From the NCBI RefSeq assembly GCF_022605725.1, contig NC_065560.1, positions 20,451,052 through 20,515,051 of the forward strand: a stretch of 64,000 nucleotides of DNA, written 5' to 3'. Positions 20,750 through 31,700 of this stretch are shown piece after piece; the first letter of the stretch is position 1; each line of letters begins with the position of its first letter. The DNA comes from Anthonomus grandis grandis. Its lineage: Eukaryota; Arthropoda; Insecta; Coleoptera; Curculionidae. Below the pieces are notes generated by a model. The model was not told the origin of the DNA, did not search any database, and saw nothing but the letters and a program-made list of their open reading frames with translations. The translations under genes were made by a program, and so were the position numbers.

Positions 20750-23339
20750 CTCAAAGTGAACTGGCACAAAAGACCTAGAAATATCGAGAAGAACTGGGCT
20801 TTCCGATTGTATGTGTATGGCATGTATGGCATTAACCAACTGCAAATTGACTACCCAAGCGCAGAAATCATCGTCATGGGTGATTTTAACGTTCACAATA
20901 TCAACTGGCTGCACTTCTGGAACAAGAACGACGATGAAGGACGAGAAGCTGAGCTATTTGCCACCATATGTGGGCTTACGCAGCTTGTGAAGGAACCTAC
21001 CAGAATCCCCGATCGAGACGGCGAGTTCGCGAGTCTCCTAGATCTGGTCTTGGCTTCAGACCCTGACTCGTACACTCTATCAGTACAGGCCCCCCTAGGA
21101 ACATCGGACCACAAATTGATAACAGTCTCTTGCCAGTTGGATGTTAAAACGCAGGATCCTCCGATGCCGCGGAAGGTATGGCACTATAAATCAGCAGAGT
21201 GGAACCATCTTCAGGAATTTTATCGCTCATTCCCTTGGAAAGAAGTCTGCTTTAGAACCAATAACATCTCAGAATGTGCAAACCAAATTACAGAGACGAT
21301 CTTGGTAGGAATGGAAGCTTATATCCCTTTTTCTGCTAAATGCAGATCAAACAATAAGCAATGGTTTAACCTGAATTGCAAAAAGGCAGTAAACACTAAA
21401 AACGCAGCATATCGCAAATGGCGTCAACATCCTTCCTCCGAAAATTGGAGGAACTTTTTAACCTCCAGAAATAGCTGCAAGCGAATTATTGATGAATGCA
21501 AAGAGAGTCACAACAACAGGATCAAAAACAAATTGCTAAACTGCCCAAATGGAACAAGATCTTTCTGGTCGGTATCGAAAGCCGTTAGTCAAGGATTTGC
21601 TAAGTCGGCCTTGCCACCCCTAACAGCAGATGATGGTTCTATCGCGGTAACAGCAAGGTAAAAAGCCAACTTACTGGGTAAACTCTTCGCGTCCAATTCT
21701 ACTCTGCACTCGCAAGGCAAAACACCGCCATATTTGCCAAGGGTGAATTCATCGATGGGAGAAATTTCGTTTCCCCAACGAATTATAAATAAAATTCTTA
21801 AAAGCGTAGACACCAACAAAGCTTCTGGATCGGATGGAATTCCAGCCCTAGTACTAAAACGTTGTGCAGACGAATTGACTCCTCCCTTATGTAGACTGTT
21901 CACGGCATCGCATAAACAGGGCTCATTTCCAACAAGCTGGAAAACTGCTCAAGTGCAAGCTGTACCCAAAAAGGGTAAGAAGACGATGCCGTCCAATTAC
22001 CGCCCGATTGTACTAGTTCCAGTAATATCGAAGATTATGGAGAAAGCAGTCAACCAACAACTGTTAAGATATCTGGAATCATCTGAACTAATCAGCGATC
22101 ATCAATACGTCTTCCGAAAGCTTAGATCCACCGGCGGTCTTCTGGCTTACGTCACACACTTGTGGACGGAGGCCATGGAGAAGCATGGCGAGTCACGCTC
22201 AGTCGCTCTTGACATTTTCAAGGCATTTGATAGAGTGTGGCATGAGGGACTACTAACCAAGCTCTCCTCAATCGGCATACAAAACTCATTATTGAATTGG
22301 ATCAAAAGTTTTCTTGAACAACGAACAATCTAAGTAGCCGTCGATGGACACTTCTCCGACAAATTTAACATTAACGCTGGAGTCCCTCAAGGATGCATTC
22401 TATCCCCCACCCCTTTCTTGTTATATATCAACGATTTGCTAGGAACCACTGTCAATCCAATTTACAGCTTTGCGGACGATAACACACATATTTCTACATT
22501 TAAGTCCGCCAAACCAACGACAGCCGCAACTTCTCAGAATCTTAGGCAGCAACAAGTAGCTTCAACCAACAACGATATTAGAGCAATCTTGGAGTGGGGC
22601 GGTAACAATCTGGTCAATTTTAACGCTAAAAAAACGCAGGCTGCAGTATTTACGATGAAGACTAACGTTGATGGCCCGGAGCTGGTTATGGCAGGGAAAA
22701 CATTGCCAATGAAATCATCTTTACATCTTCTAGGAGTCGAAGTCACCAACAGTGTGTCCTGGCATGACCACGTAGCCGAGATCGCCAGGGCAGCTTCCAA
22801 AAAACTCGGAGTGCTTTTCAAAACGAAAAAATTGTATACACCAGAACAGCTGCTGACTCTTTATAAGGCTCAAATACGCCCTTCCCTCGAGTATTGCTCG
22901 CAGGTCTGGAGCTCTGCACCCAAGCATAATCTAAAGCTGCTAGATTCTATACAGAAGAGAGCTATTCGTCTTATCGACAAACCAGAACTGACAAAGAGTC
23001 TGGATAGTCTGGAGCACAGGAGAAAGGTGGCTGATCTCTGTTTATTCTACCGTTATTATCACGGTAAGTGCTCCTCTGAGCTGGCAGGCCTGATTCCACC
23101 CAGGGCTGTTCCGGCAAGAAGGACGCGTCTAGCAGTTGCGGCTCATCAACATCGAGTCCACCTGCCGGGACTCTAGAGAACATCTTCTTTGTGGAACGGG
23201 CTTCCACCTCACATATTTCCCGACGCATACAACCTGCAGCGATTCAAGATAAATGCCCACAAATATCTTCGCGCAAGCACCACTCCAAGAGTGACATAGG
23301 ACTTTCCTCTTGTGCTTGTGTTTACCATAAAAAAAAAAA
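20750..23339 (+). mobile_element. Jockey-type LINE, 5'-truncated, poly-A tail
   Basis: Inserted into the DUF7869-type gene in opposite orientation. It starts within the endonuclease domain and ends with 11 A's at 23329-23339. Left edge is approximate. I did not find a clear target-site duplication. Confidence 0.85.
20756..23290 (+). pseudogene. LINE endonuclease-reverse transcriptase, three nonsense codons
   Basis: One continuous reading frame broken only by stops at 21659-21661, 22331-22333 and 23174-23176. The N-terminal part has the end of an APE endonuclease (VMGDFNVHNINW, GTSDHKLI). The RT has ASGSDGIPALVLK, SVALDIFKAFDRVWH (motif A), AGVPQGCILSP (motif B) and SFADDNTHIS (motif C, with both Asp). 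The C-terminus has the thumb (RPSLEYCSQVWSS) and a conserved tail ending NLQRFKINAHKYL. A similar tail is seen at 63730-64000. The single-frame layout means the insertion is moderately young. It would perform target-primed reverse transcription. Confidence 0.85.
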
Positions 23340-23566
23340 TGGCAGGTGCGATTTCTGTTACACAATTCGTTCAAGTTTTTGACTGCACTTACTGCCGTGT
23401 CGCTACTATCATTTTCCGAACCAGGGTTAGTCGGATAATAATCTAAATCTTCCGAAGCCTTACGGTTTTTATTTTTTTCCTTGGGTTGGAATGCTTGTTT
23501 AGTTTCCTTGTTTAGCGCCAACATGACCATTTTTTCCTCGAAATCCTTGTGTTCTGTCCATTGAAT

Positions 23567-23756
23567 CTAAAAGGGCAGAGTTAGTTTTAAGTATTTTTAA
23601 TAATAAAAACCATTTCTGGATTTTTTAGAGATGTACACCTTATTAAACGTAAATAGTAAAAAGACGAATAAACACAGACAAAAGTGCTGCTCAGATAAAG
23701 GCGGCCGCCAAAAATCCGATCTAATTGAATAAACAAAATTAAAAATAATTACTTAC
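23567..23756 (-). other. 5' intron of DUF7869-type gene B
   Basis: Minus-strand donor GTAAGT (23756-23751) and acceptor CCCTTTTAG (ending 23567), located directly before the coding exon. The plus-strand homologue has an equivalent 62-base intron at 49493-49554, so this splice structure is shared. Confidence 0.6.
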
Positions 23757-23974
23757 CGGTCGAAAGGGTCTTGTAGCCGATATGACTTCTGTTACAACTT
23801 TATAATAGGCCCTGTATTTAGTTAGTCTCAAAGTTTATCACCCCAATAAAACAAATGTGTTGAAACGATTACTACAATTCACATAAAAGTTAGGTTTTAA
23901 ACAGCCGATAACAGGTTGCTCATGTGTCTTTAGCACCACTAACTCATTACAACACAAAAACTGCCATATAAAAA

Positions 23975-24285
23975 CATAACTAATTTGGACGCATCTAAAT
24001 GCACACTGCTCGTAAGCAAAAAAGGCGCATCTTTGACAACCGTCATATTCGTTTGGGAAATTGAGATACGTCGAATCGGAGTAGGATTTTGTATTCTTTT
24101 TTAAAATGCGTCTAATTTCGTTTACTGATGCATTTAATTTTTTTTTACCAATTTTTAGGCACTATGGAGTTAAAATGCGTCTTTTTCGCTTAGGAAATAG
24201 GTTAAACATTGTATTTGGGGTCCTTAAGAACCATAATATAAAAATTGAAAAATTTTGAGATAAGCCTTTTGACTTAGGACGGCAG
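23975..24285. repeat. cluster of six 22-bp motifs and right terminal repeat
   Basis: Copies at 23975-23996 and 24011-24032 (direct), 24064-24085, 24104-24125 and 24173-24194 (inverted), and a 21-base inverted copy at 24258-24278 followed by ACGGCAG (24279-24285), the reverse of the CTGCCGT end at 5156. Direct-orientation copies finish in GACGCATCT or close variants (GGCGCATCT, GACGTATCT). The cluster occupies the promoter side of the DUF7869-type gene, so it could serve both as recombinase binding sites and in gene regulation. Confidence 0.7.
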
Positions 24286-24304
24286 TATAAGGGTCAAATG
24301 ATAG

Positions 24305-24405
24305 CTCATTAAAAAGTGCTTTTAATTTGCTATATGTTGCTGTTTATTTAGTTTTTAAACCCTTATAAAGTCACGTATAGCGAATTAAAAGTATTTTTTA
24401 ATGAG
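24305..24405. repeat. hairpin repeat, 30-bp arms
   Basis: CTCATTAAAAAGTGC.. (24305-24334) and its inverted copy (24376-24405, ending TTTTTTAATGAG) pair over 30 bases with a few mismatches. It lies just outside the terminal repeat at 24285. Probably a small fold-back MITE; no target duplication found. Confidence 0.5.
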
Positions 24406-24554
24406 GGGCTAGTAAACCTATAAAAAATTGGGAGATAGTAACAATAATAAAACTTTTCTCAAGATGCCAAACTCCTCCAGTAAATAAAAGAAGGCAGTTA
24501 AGCAAAAATGAAAAAAGTTAAAAAATTAAACGGAACTTATATAGCAGAATAAAG

Positions 24555-24717
24555 ATCAACACGAAAGAAACGCCTACTGGATTCAGAAAGAGAGAGCAAA
24601 ATGGGAGAACGAACAGGAAATGTCGAAAGTTACTATTGAAAAAAAGACATACGTAAAGCACTATCAAGAATAGCAAATTTAAAAGCTTCTGGCCTCGATA
24701 GAATTCAGGCTTACTAG
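24555..24717 (+). pseudogene. R2/NeSL-type LINE RT fragment
   Basis: About 50 codons read RNAYWIQKERAKWENEQ, then VTIEKKDIRKALSRIANL and KASGLDRIQAY before a stop at 24715-24717. This is the pre-palm region (W-K-A-P-G-x-D-G-I-Q in the family) of R2-like reverse transcriptases. It is cut off by the Gypsy-2 LTR at about 24761. Confidence 0.55.
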
Positions 24718-25043
24718 AAAATACGTACTTATTGCCTCAAAATTTATTTATTATATATATTTTAACAAAATTCAGGAACAAACTTTGACTGGCAACGTCA
24801 AAACTCTAACCTAACTCGCCTTGACTGTGGTTTAATTGTTTCCAAGGTAAAAACTGACTAAATAATTAAAACTGAAATAAAATGTTACGAAGCGCGCCCT
24901 TTTTAAAGCCCGATAGAACAATTTGGAAATATTTAGAATTCTCTTCATTGTTTTTGCCGATAGAGACCAATAATTTTAGGAGAATACTGACAGTCAGAGC
25001 AAGCAAGTATACAAATTCTAGAAAATTCAAAATACAGAGATTT

Positions 25044-25371
25044 ACAATAATATAAGAGTCGTCTCCATCTGTTATTGTCTGTGTGTAATATTTTATAATT
25101 TCTGTTTTAAAAAACATGCCTTATGTATATACAACTATATTGATGTTTCTTGTTTTGCATTAATGTTATTAATGTTCCTGGTCGTTGTTATCTGTATATG
25201 TTTAATGGAGAGTGCTAGTCATAAGTTTTACGAAAACCTCTAAATTTTTATATTAGCCTTGATAAAGATGAAAAAAAAAATCGAAACGTCGGCCAATTAA
25301 AAATTTGAGGTTTAATTTGTTAGGGACAACAATCTCGCTACCTACATTTTCACCATAATACAATAATATAA
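25044..25371 (+). mobile_element. Penelope-like fragment C nested in a Gypsy-2 LTR
   Basis: A 304-base insertion (25056-25359) between identical 12-base copies of ACAATAATATAA (25044-25055 and 25360-25371). The other LTR (27618-28080) has the uninterrupted site. The insert contains a hammerhead-like fold (25237-25310) of the type in PLE A and B, so I call it a severely 5'-truncated PLE. Confidence 0.75.
25237..25310 (+). ncRNA. hammerhead-like motif in PLE C, decayed core
   Basis: Stem I is long: CCTCTAAATTTTTATA.. (25237-25258) pairs with GGCCAATTAAAAATTTGAGG (25291-25310). The core is degraded (CTTGATAA instead of CTGANGA), stem II is only GAT/ATC around an A run, then GAAA (25283-25286) and CGTC with the expected cut after C25290. 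Probably inactive. Confidence 0.5.
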
Positions 25372-25680
25372 CCTAAATAACCTAAATTGGGGCCAAAATA
25401 GGGACCTCAAACAAGATGAACTACTTAAAAAATAGACACTATAGATAAAAATATTAAACCAAACGTAAGTAGGACCCTAAGTAAACCCCACGAATCAACT
25501 TTAAATACAGAATACTAATAAAATAGTACAAAAGTACTAGGAGAATAATTAACGTATTTACATTTTCATAATACTGCTCCCCTCTCAAGTTTGATTGCCC
25601 CGATCAATCAACACCTCCAGGGTCAAATATGGGACCACCTGAGTCATGATAGGGCGCTAACCGGACGATGTTTACAATTT

Positions 25681-27577
25681 TCATCTTCGCTGTCGGATAT
25701 CGCTGGATATGGTACACCAAGTCGTTGATTCTGGTGCCCACATTGAATGGACCTTCCCAATCCTTCTGGAGCTTTGGTGACTTGCCCTTCGTTGATTGTA
25801 TAACCAGACTTTATCCTCAGGATTAAAACCGGTAGAATTTGCCTTTATGTCATAACGTGATTTCATTCTATTACTTTGTAGATGAAGTTTATCCCGTGCT
25901 TGTTCGTGAACAATTTGCAAACGCTCTTAAAACTGGTCGACGTACTCCTCAAGGGTTTCAGACTTGGGGGCTCCCACTAATAATGTCCAAAGGTAAACGA
26001 AGTTCATCACCCAAGACAACTTTTGCCTGGTTTTTTGCAGTTGGCTTGTGGATAGAAGAACGATATGCCAATAGGCATGATTGTATACAGGTGTCCCAGT
26101 CGGTTTACTTAGAGTTTATTTCCATCCTTAAATATATTTGAAATGTGCAGTTAAATCTTTCAACCATTCCATTAGACTGAGGGTGTAGGAGGGGTCTTAT
26201 TGATTCCCAGCAACTGGCATACTTGTTGGAATATTTGTGACTCAAAGTTCCTTCCTTGGTTTGATTGTATCTCTTTAGGTACACCAAATCGACAAATCCA
26301 GTTCTGGAACAGCACTTCAGCTACCGTCGTTGCTTTTTGGTTTGGAATCGGATAAACCTCGGGCCACCTACTAAAGTAAACTATAGCAATATAAGCATAT
26401 TGGTATCTGAAGCTACTAGTAGGAAAGGATCCTGCAACGTCTATGTCAATTCATTCAAAGGGTGCACCAACAAAATACTGCATCATCTTTCTTGTTGTCC
26501 GGGGGGTTCTTGCTTGAGGATTCTTGTTCTTGGGCCCTTGCTTGACGAACACTACTCACACTGTCGGCACCAGCGTTCAACATCTTTATGACTGTTCAGC
26601 CAGTAAAACTTCAGAGAAGTATAATCCGTCCTAAGGATGAATCGTTGGCCATACAAATATTTATGGATGTGTTCAATTGCTTTTACTGCTGCCAATAGCT
26701 CTCGTCTGGTGACACAATAGCTTCTTTCTGGTTTTGATAGAGTTTTACCGGAATAAGCTATCACTTGCTCGCCATCTTCATATTTTTGTGATAGAACGGC
26801 TCCAATTCCAACATTGCTTGCATCGGTATCCAAAATAAAAGTTTGTCCAGGAATCGGGTATGTTAAAGTTATAGATGTGCACAGTGCTCTTTTTAGCTAT
26901 TGAAATGCTTCTTCACAGTATGTTGACCAACTGAATACCATTTTGTCCTCTGTGAGCTTATGTAGAAGCTTTGCAAGGTTAGCGAAATTTCTTACAAATT
27001 CTGTAATAGGTACAAAGGCACAGAAAGCTTTTTAACTGGTGTTTGTCAGTGGATCTTGACCAATTTTCGATTGCTTCTACATCATCTGGATCAGTCTTGA
27101 CACCTTTTTTGATATTACATGGCCAAGGTATTGAACTTCTTTTTGAAATAAGCAACATTTTTTAGGACTTAGCTTCAAGTTGGCCTCTCAGAGCTCAACA
27201 AATACCTTTTGAATATTCTTCAAATGATATTCAAATATTTTTCCTAGTATGACGACGTCATCCAGATAAACTAAACATTATCCCAAGTCATTCCACCACT
27301 CCGACCTCCAGTGTCGACCTCCAGTTATAGCATTATCATCCATGATTTCTACCACTAGTACTGGCTGTTGGAATATTGTTAAGCCAATGGTGACTGTAGC
27401 TTCATGCAATCCAAGAATCGGAATCCTTTTTCCATCCGCAGACTCCAGAATTAAATTTGGTGGTGCTGAAATCCTACAGTGCGCAACGAAGTTCGGCTTT
27501 ATGATAGTATGACTTGATCCTGTATCCACCACCATTTCACATTGACCTTGGCCTGACATCTTGTAAAAGGCATCCAC
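25681..27577 (-). pseudogene. pol: Gypsy-2 Pol remnant
   Basis: From 5' to 3' (minus): retropepsin with VVDTGSSHTII (27577-27278), directly fused to the RT from CLVYLDDVVILG (near 27270), so Gag and the first half of RT are deleted; RNase H with MDTDASNVGIGAVLSQ and TRRELLAAVKAIEH (26833-26552); integrase with GRNFESQIF-like sequence and LHPQSNGMVERFN (near 26190); and a C-terminal integrase part RYDIKANSTGFNPEDKVWLYN (25860-25800). Several stops and frameshifts. It belongs to a Gypsy lineage different from Gypsy-1 and Gypsy-3. Confidence 0.8.
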
Positions 27578-28080
27578 TAAAATAGGCTTTCAAATATTCT
27601 TTACTTCTGACACCCAGTGTAACCAAATTCAGGAACATATTTTTATTGGCAACGTAGCAAGCAAAACTCTAATCTTACTCGCCTTGACTGTCGTTTAATT
27701 TTTTCCAAGATAAAAACTGAGTAAATAATTAAAACTAAATTAAATGTCACGAAGCGCGTCGTTTTTAGAGCCCGATGGAATAGTTTCGAAATATTTAGAA
27801 TTTCTTCATTGTTTTTGCAGAAGGAGACCAATCATTTTAGGAGTATACTGACCGTCAAAACAAGCCAGTTAAAATTCTAGAAAATTTAAAATACAAGGAT
27901 TTATAATAATATAACCTAAATAACCTAAATTTGGGTTAACTGGGGCCAAAATGGGGCCCTCAAACAAGATAAACTAGTTAAAAACTAGACTTTATGATGA
28001 AAATATTAAACCAAACGTAAGTAAAAACCTAAATAAACGCTACGAATCAACTTTTAACTACAAAATATGAATAATCTTCA

Positions 28081-30126
28081 TTTTTGATCCGACATATCAT
28101 TAAGTTCTTCCAGCATACTACTTACACGGCATAATTTCTTGCACGTTAACTTGCATAAAAATTTTTGAAATAAATGTTATAAAAGATTATTTGTATTTTT
28201 TAAATTTAGAAATAAAAAAGAACTAATTTATATGTTTCTGCCTATATAAAGAGTGTTAGTTAAGTATGTACAATAATTTTGACTGCAGCGGCTCTGTCTA
28301 CGAGATACAGAGTGTTAAACTTGAATAAAAAAATGGTTTTTCTTTAATATCCTAAATATCCTTATGTAATTTATACTAGTAAAGTGTTGATTTAGCCCTA
28401 GCTTGATTACATTCTTAAGTTCAGTGTCGTTCTTAGCGATTTGTTGTCATTCAGATGTGAAAAATAGGTCGATTTCTTGCAATAAAAAAATTTAATGTGG
28501 TTTCGAATTTTGAAACATTCTTTTGTCTTCAAGATTGTCATAAATGCCGCACTAGAATCTTTGCAAGAATAAAGACTTATTTCTAAAAGTGCAAGGATCT
28601 TATACCGAAAGAGTCCACGAGCAAGAACGACTAGAAGAAAGAATTTGTAGTGCTGTAGAAATGGATATTTAACACGTTCAAGTAGAAGTATTTGAAAGGA
28701 TTTGGGTATGGACCATAAAACTGTTACCAGTACTTAAAAAAAACATTTTTTCCAATTATTCCAAAACTCTTAAGGAGATTTTTTTTCGAAGACTAGCGGC
28801 CAAAAATCGAATTCTGAAACCAAGATGAAAAAAGCATATAAAAATGATAATTTACGAAATATTTAATTATCAGATGAATCTTCTTTTTAATTATATGGAA
28901 AACACTCAGAACATTGAAGACATTAGAATTAGCATTAGCTGCTTTGGATTGAGCGCAACATCTACACAGGGGACAGAGGGGATACTTTGCTGATAAACAT
29001 GCTTAGTATTACCATGTTGCCAGTGATAATAATTTTAACAGAAGAAAATAAAGTGATATAATAAATTATTATAATTAGCAGAAACTGAGTTGCATTCTTT
29101 ATTGTAAAGCAAAAGAAAAAGTGAAACTCGCATAATAACCAAAACTATTTTGTACTATATTTACACTTAACACTAATTATAATTAATATTTTTAATTTGG
29201 ATTCTTTAAATCACCAAATTTCCACACACAACGCTGTGGATTTTGTTCATAAATATTTTCGCAATAAAGGTATTTGGCAACTGCGCCCGTTGTTTACTTT
29301 TGAATGGTGAACCTTTCGTACAGTATTAGTATTAAAAGGATATTTTGAATGGTTTCAGTGTGTTTTTTTAATTAATATTTCGGACTAAAAACTCCCTATT
29401 AGCTGAAAAATGATAAAGAAGTCTGAAGTGGGTCACATATATTGGAAAAAAATACATTTAAATCGTTCCTTTCACAGACGAGTCAGGTGTCAATGGTGTC
29501 ATACTTCTAGGTTCAAATATTATAAAATACGGCATATTTGTGTAGTATCTATCTAGGTATTGGATACCAAAATATTAATAAAAATGTGTAATTAGGTATA
29601 ATAATATAATCTAGCAAATGCCGCAAAATCCGAAATGCCGCAAAATTTATGTCCAAAAATGAAGATAGTATCTGGTAGATATCCTGCGACCAAAATTGAG
29701 AACGTAGCATGTCTTTTGCCAGCAACATATTTATAGTCGGCGCCCATTATTATTTCAATATAAGTTTTGTCTAAATATTAACAATAAATAACTAAATTGG
29801 TTTATATTGGGTATAAACGGCGACAACTTGCATATATGGAATATATGGAAGAATGGAAGATATGGAAAAAACCTTTCCTTATTACCGTTAGGAGTTAGAT
29901 AGCCCTATATTTTTTAACATCTAACAATTTAATAATTTTTTACCAAAAAACTTTTGTTTATAGAGGTTAGCAACCATCTCAAATGCGCTTAGAAATTTAT
30001 TATAGAAAAAAGATTAAATCAAATCCTTTGGGAGCCTTTTCATTTCTTTAACATTCAACTTTTTGAGTAATTTTCACAAAAAAAAGTTTAGTTTGTAGAG
30101 GTTTATAACTACTATAAATCGATTTA
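28081..30126. other. AT-rich spacer with mariner-type scraps
   Basis: Near 28300-28320 there is GATACAGAGTGTTAAAC, a mariner-type end, and at 28610-28710 a plus-strand stretch reads VHEQERLEERICSAVEMD, resembling the C-terminus of a mariner-like transposase. The rest, from 28800 to 30126, has no feature I can name. Confidence 0.35.
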
Positions 30127-31344
30127 TGTTAGAACTTTTAATTAGGAAGTAAATAAAAGGCGAGTTTACTACAAAAAACTTCCGACGAACAAGATTTATT
30201 CAATTAAAAGCAACCATGATGGTGCAAAAACAAAATTACACACACAGCTTACGCAGCTGATCATGACACACGTCATACAAAGACAAACCAGAAAACATTC
30301 CAGATAACGACAACAAATGAGTACATTACTGGAATGTGCAATGTTGCCACGTTCCTATATATTCTTTGAGATAATATATTCAACACCCCCACTATCTCAA
30401 AGAATAAACAGTATTAAGATAAATACTAGACCTAACTTGTCTACAAAATACATATGCTTAACTCTAGATAACCCCTTTGTTAAGATGTCAGCCACCATTT
30501 CGTTAGTCTGCTGATACTTTATACTAATCATATTGTTTGAAACACACTCTCTAACAAAATGGTACCTTACATCAATGTGCTTAGACCTTTTATGAAATAC
30601 AGGATTTGCAGCCAATTTATGAGCACTTTGATTATCATTGAAGATTGTCACAACACCCTTGAAATCAATAAGTTCACCCAGCAAATTTTTCAAATAAACT
30701 GCTTCCTTTGAGGCCTCACAAAGACCTATGTATTCTGCCTCTGTACTACTCAGAGCAGTTGACCTTTGTTTAGAACTTTGCCATGATATTGGATAACCTG
30801 AAAACATACTCTTTATATGATTTTCGATCAGCATCATTGGCCCAATCAGAGTCTACAAATCCCTCTAGATTAAATACATTATCTTTAGAAAAACTTAATC
30901 TAAAATGTATAGTACCCTTTAGGTATCCAAGTATTCTTTTGGCACACTGCCAATGATATTCCGAAAAACAGTTATTAAACTGACTTAAGTAATTAACTGC
31001 GAATGTAATATCCGGCCTAGTTAACACTGCTAAGTACATAAGACTTCCAATAAGTTTTTGATAGGGAAAATTACTCAAATCAGAATTTTAATTTTATCTA
31101 TTATTTCTTATTTCTTTATTATATCTTTTAAATATTTTCTATCTTTTCCACCTTAGCTTCTATGGGAGTACTAACTACTTTACAATTTTCAATATCAAAA
31201 TTTTTCAAAACCTGATTTACATAATCTGCTTGATCTAAATAAATAGTAATATTTTCATAATCCCTTGTAATTCTAACCCCCAAATACTGTTTGGCTTCGC
31301 CCAGGTCTTTAATGTCAAATTCCAACTGTCTAACCGCCATTAGT

Positions 31345-31700
31345 TTTACTTTTATTAAAATCTTATTTTATACATATTGTTTCGCCTAGTATATAAAATA
31401 CCTAAATTAATATCAATGAACCTTCTAGTCAGCATTATTGCATTATTACGCCTAACCTACATTTATTACTAAAACCAAGTCACCCATTGTAAATTAAGAG
31501 TAATGAATCGACTATTGTATTTACTATAAATACGCTAGGTGAAATTAATAAAATTAGCATTAACGATCACGTTGTGTCTCATTTAACATCCTGCAAAACC
31601 ACGCCATCAACAATAAGACAACCCGCAGTACTCGTCACCATGCTGCCAGTGACGTACTAGCAACAAATCAATCAAGGTGCAAGACACCAGTATTAACACC
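31345..31700. other. unexplained insertion inside Copia RT
   Basis: About 350 non-coding bases lie between the motif C segment and the conserved DLGEAKQYLG segment, where Copia elements normally have only about 30 codons. AAAATTA / AAAACTA-like bases (minus strand) at the two edges may be a degraded duplication. It may be a small MITE, SINE or solo LTR; none is recognised. Confidence 0.4.

Larger units (their letters stand above)
19060..23566 (-). pseudogene. DUF7869-type gene, copy B, cut by a LINE
   Basis: Minus-strand gene of a family found in many arthropods under DUF7869 or uncharacterised names. Exon 2 starts at 23566 after a 190-base intron (23567-23756, GTAAGT..TTTTAG) and reads WTEHKDFEEKMVMLALNKE. 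After the LINE insertion (20750-23339) come a basic region (KKAVRKRKKFELSVSSRKK), FFLITLGFNKQSD, a metal-binding-like segment CESCEEF..H..CDNCNSWKKH (19830-19720), YCADLEKVIML, LDNCSAQNKNW (near 19400) and PGHTFMAADSFHH (near 19300). Asp residues in ADLEK, LDNCSAQ and ADSFHH suggest an RNase H-like DDD active site (inference). Several frameshifts and stops. The homologue at 49569-51729 has an extra intron at ADLEK|VIML, where this copy is continuous. Confidence 0.75.
24761..28080 (-). mobile_element. Gypsy LTR retrotransposon 2 (minus strand, decayed)
   Basis: Direct repeats at about 24761-25525 and 27618-28080 are the LTRs; without the 316-base PLE insertion they are of similar length (about 450 bases). 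Matching landmarks include CGCCTTGACTGT, TTAATTATTTACTCAG-like sequence, and AAACCAAACGTAAGTA. On the minus strand TGGGTGTCAGAAG follows the 5' LTR, resembling a tRNA primer site, and a purine tract (GAGAGGGGAGCAG, about 25570-25582) precedes the 3' LTR. Gag is gone and protease is joined to the middle of RT. Heavily mutated. Confidence 0.8.

Noticed and set aside
20585..20914. 109-codon minus-strand ORF as one protein
   Set aside because: Its second half belongs to the DUF7869-type gene and its first half is antisense to the inserted LINE, so it is a junction artefact.
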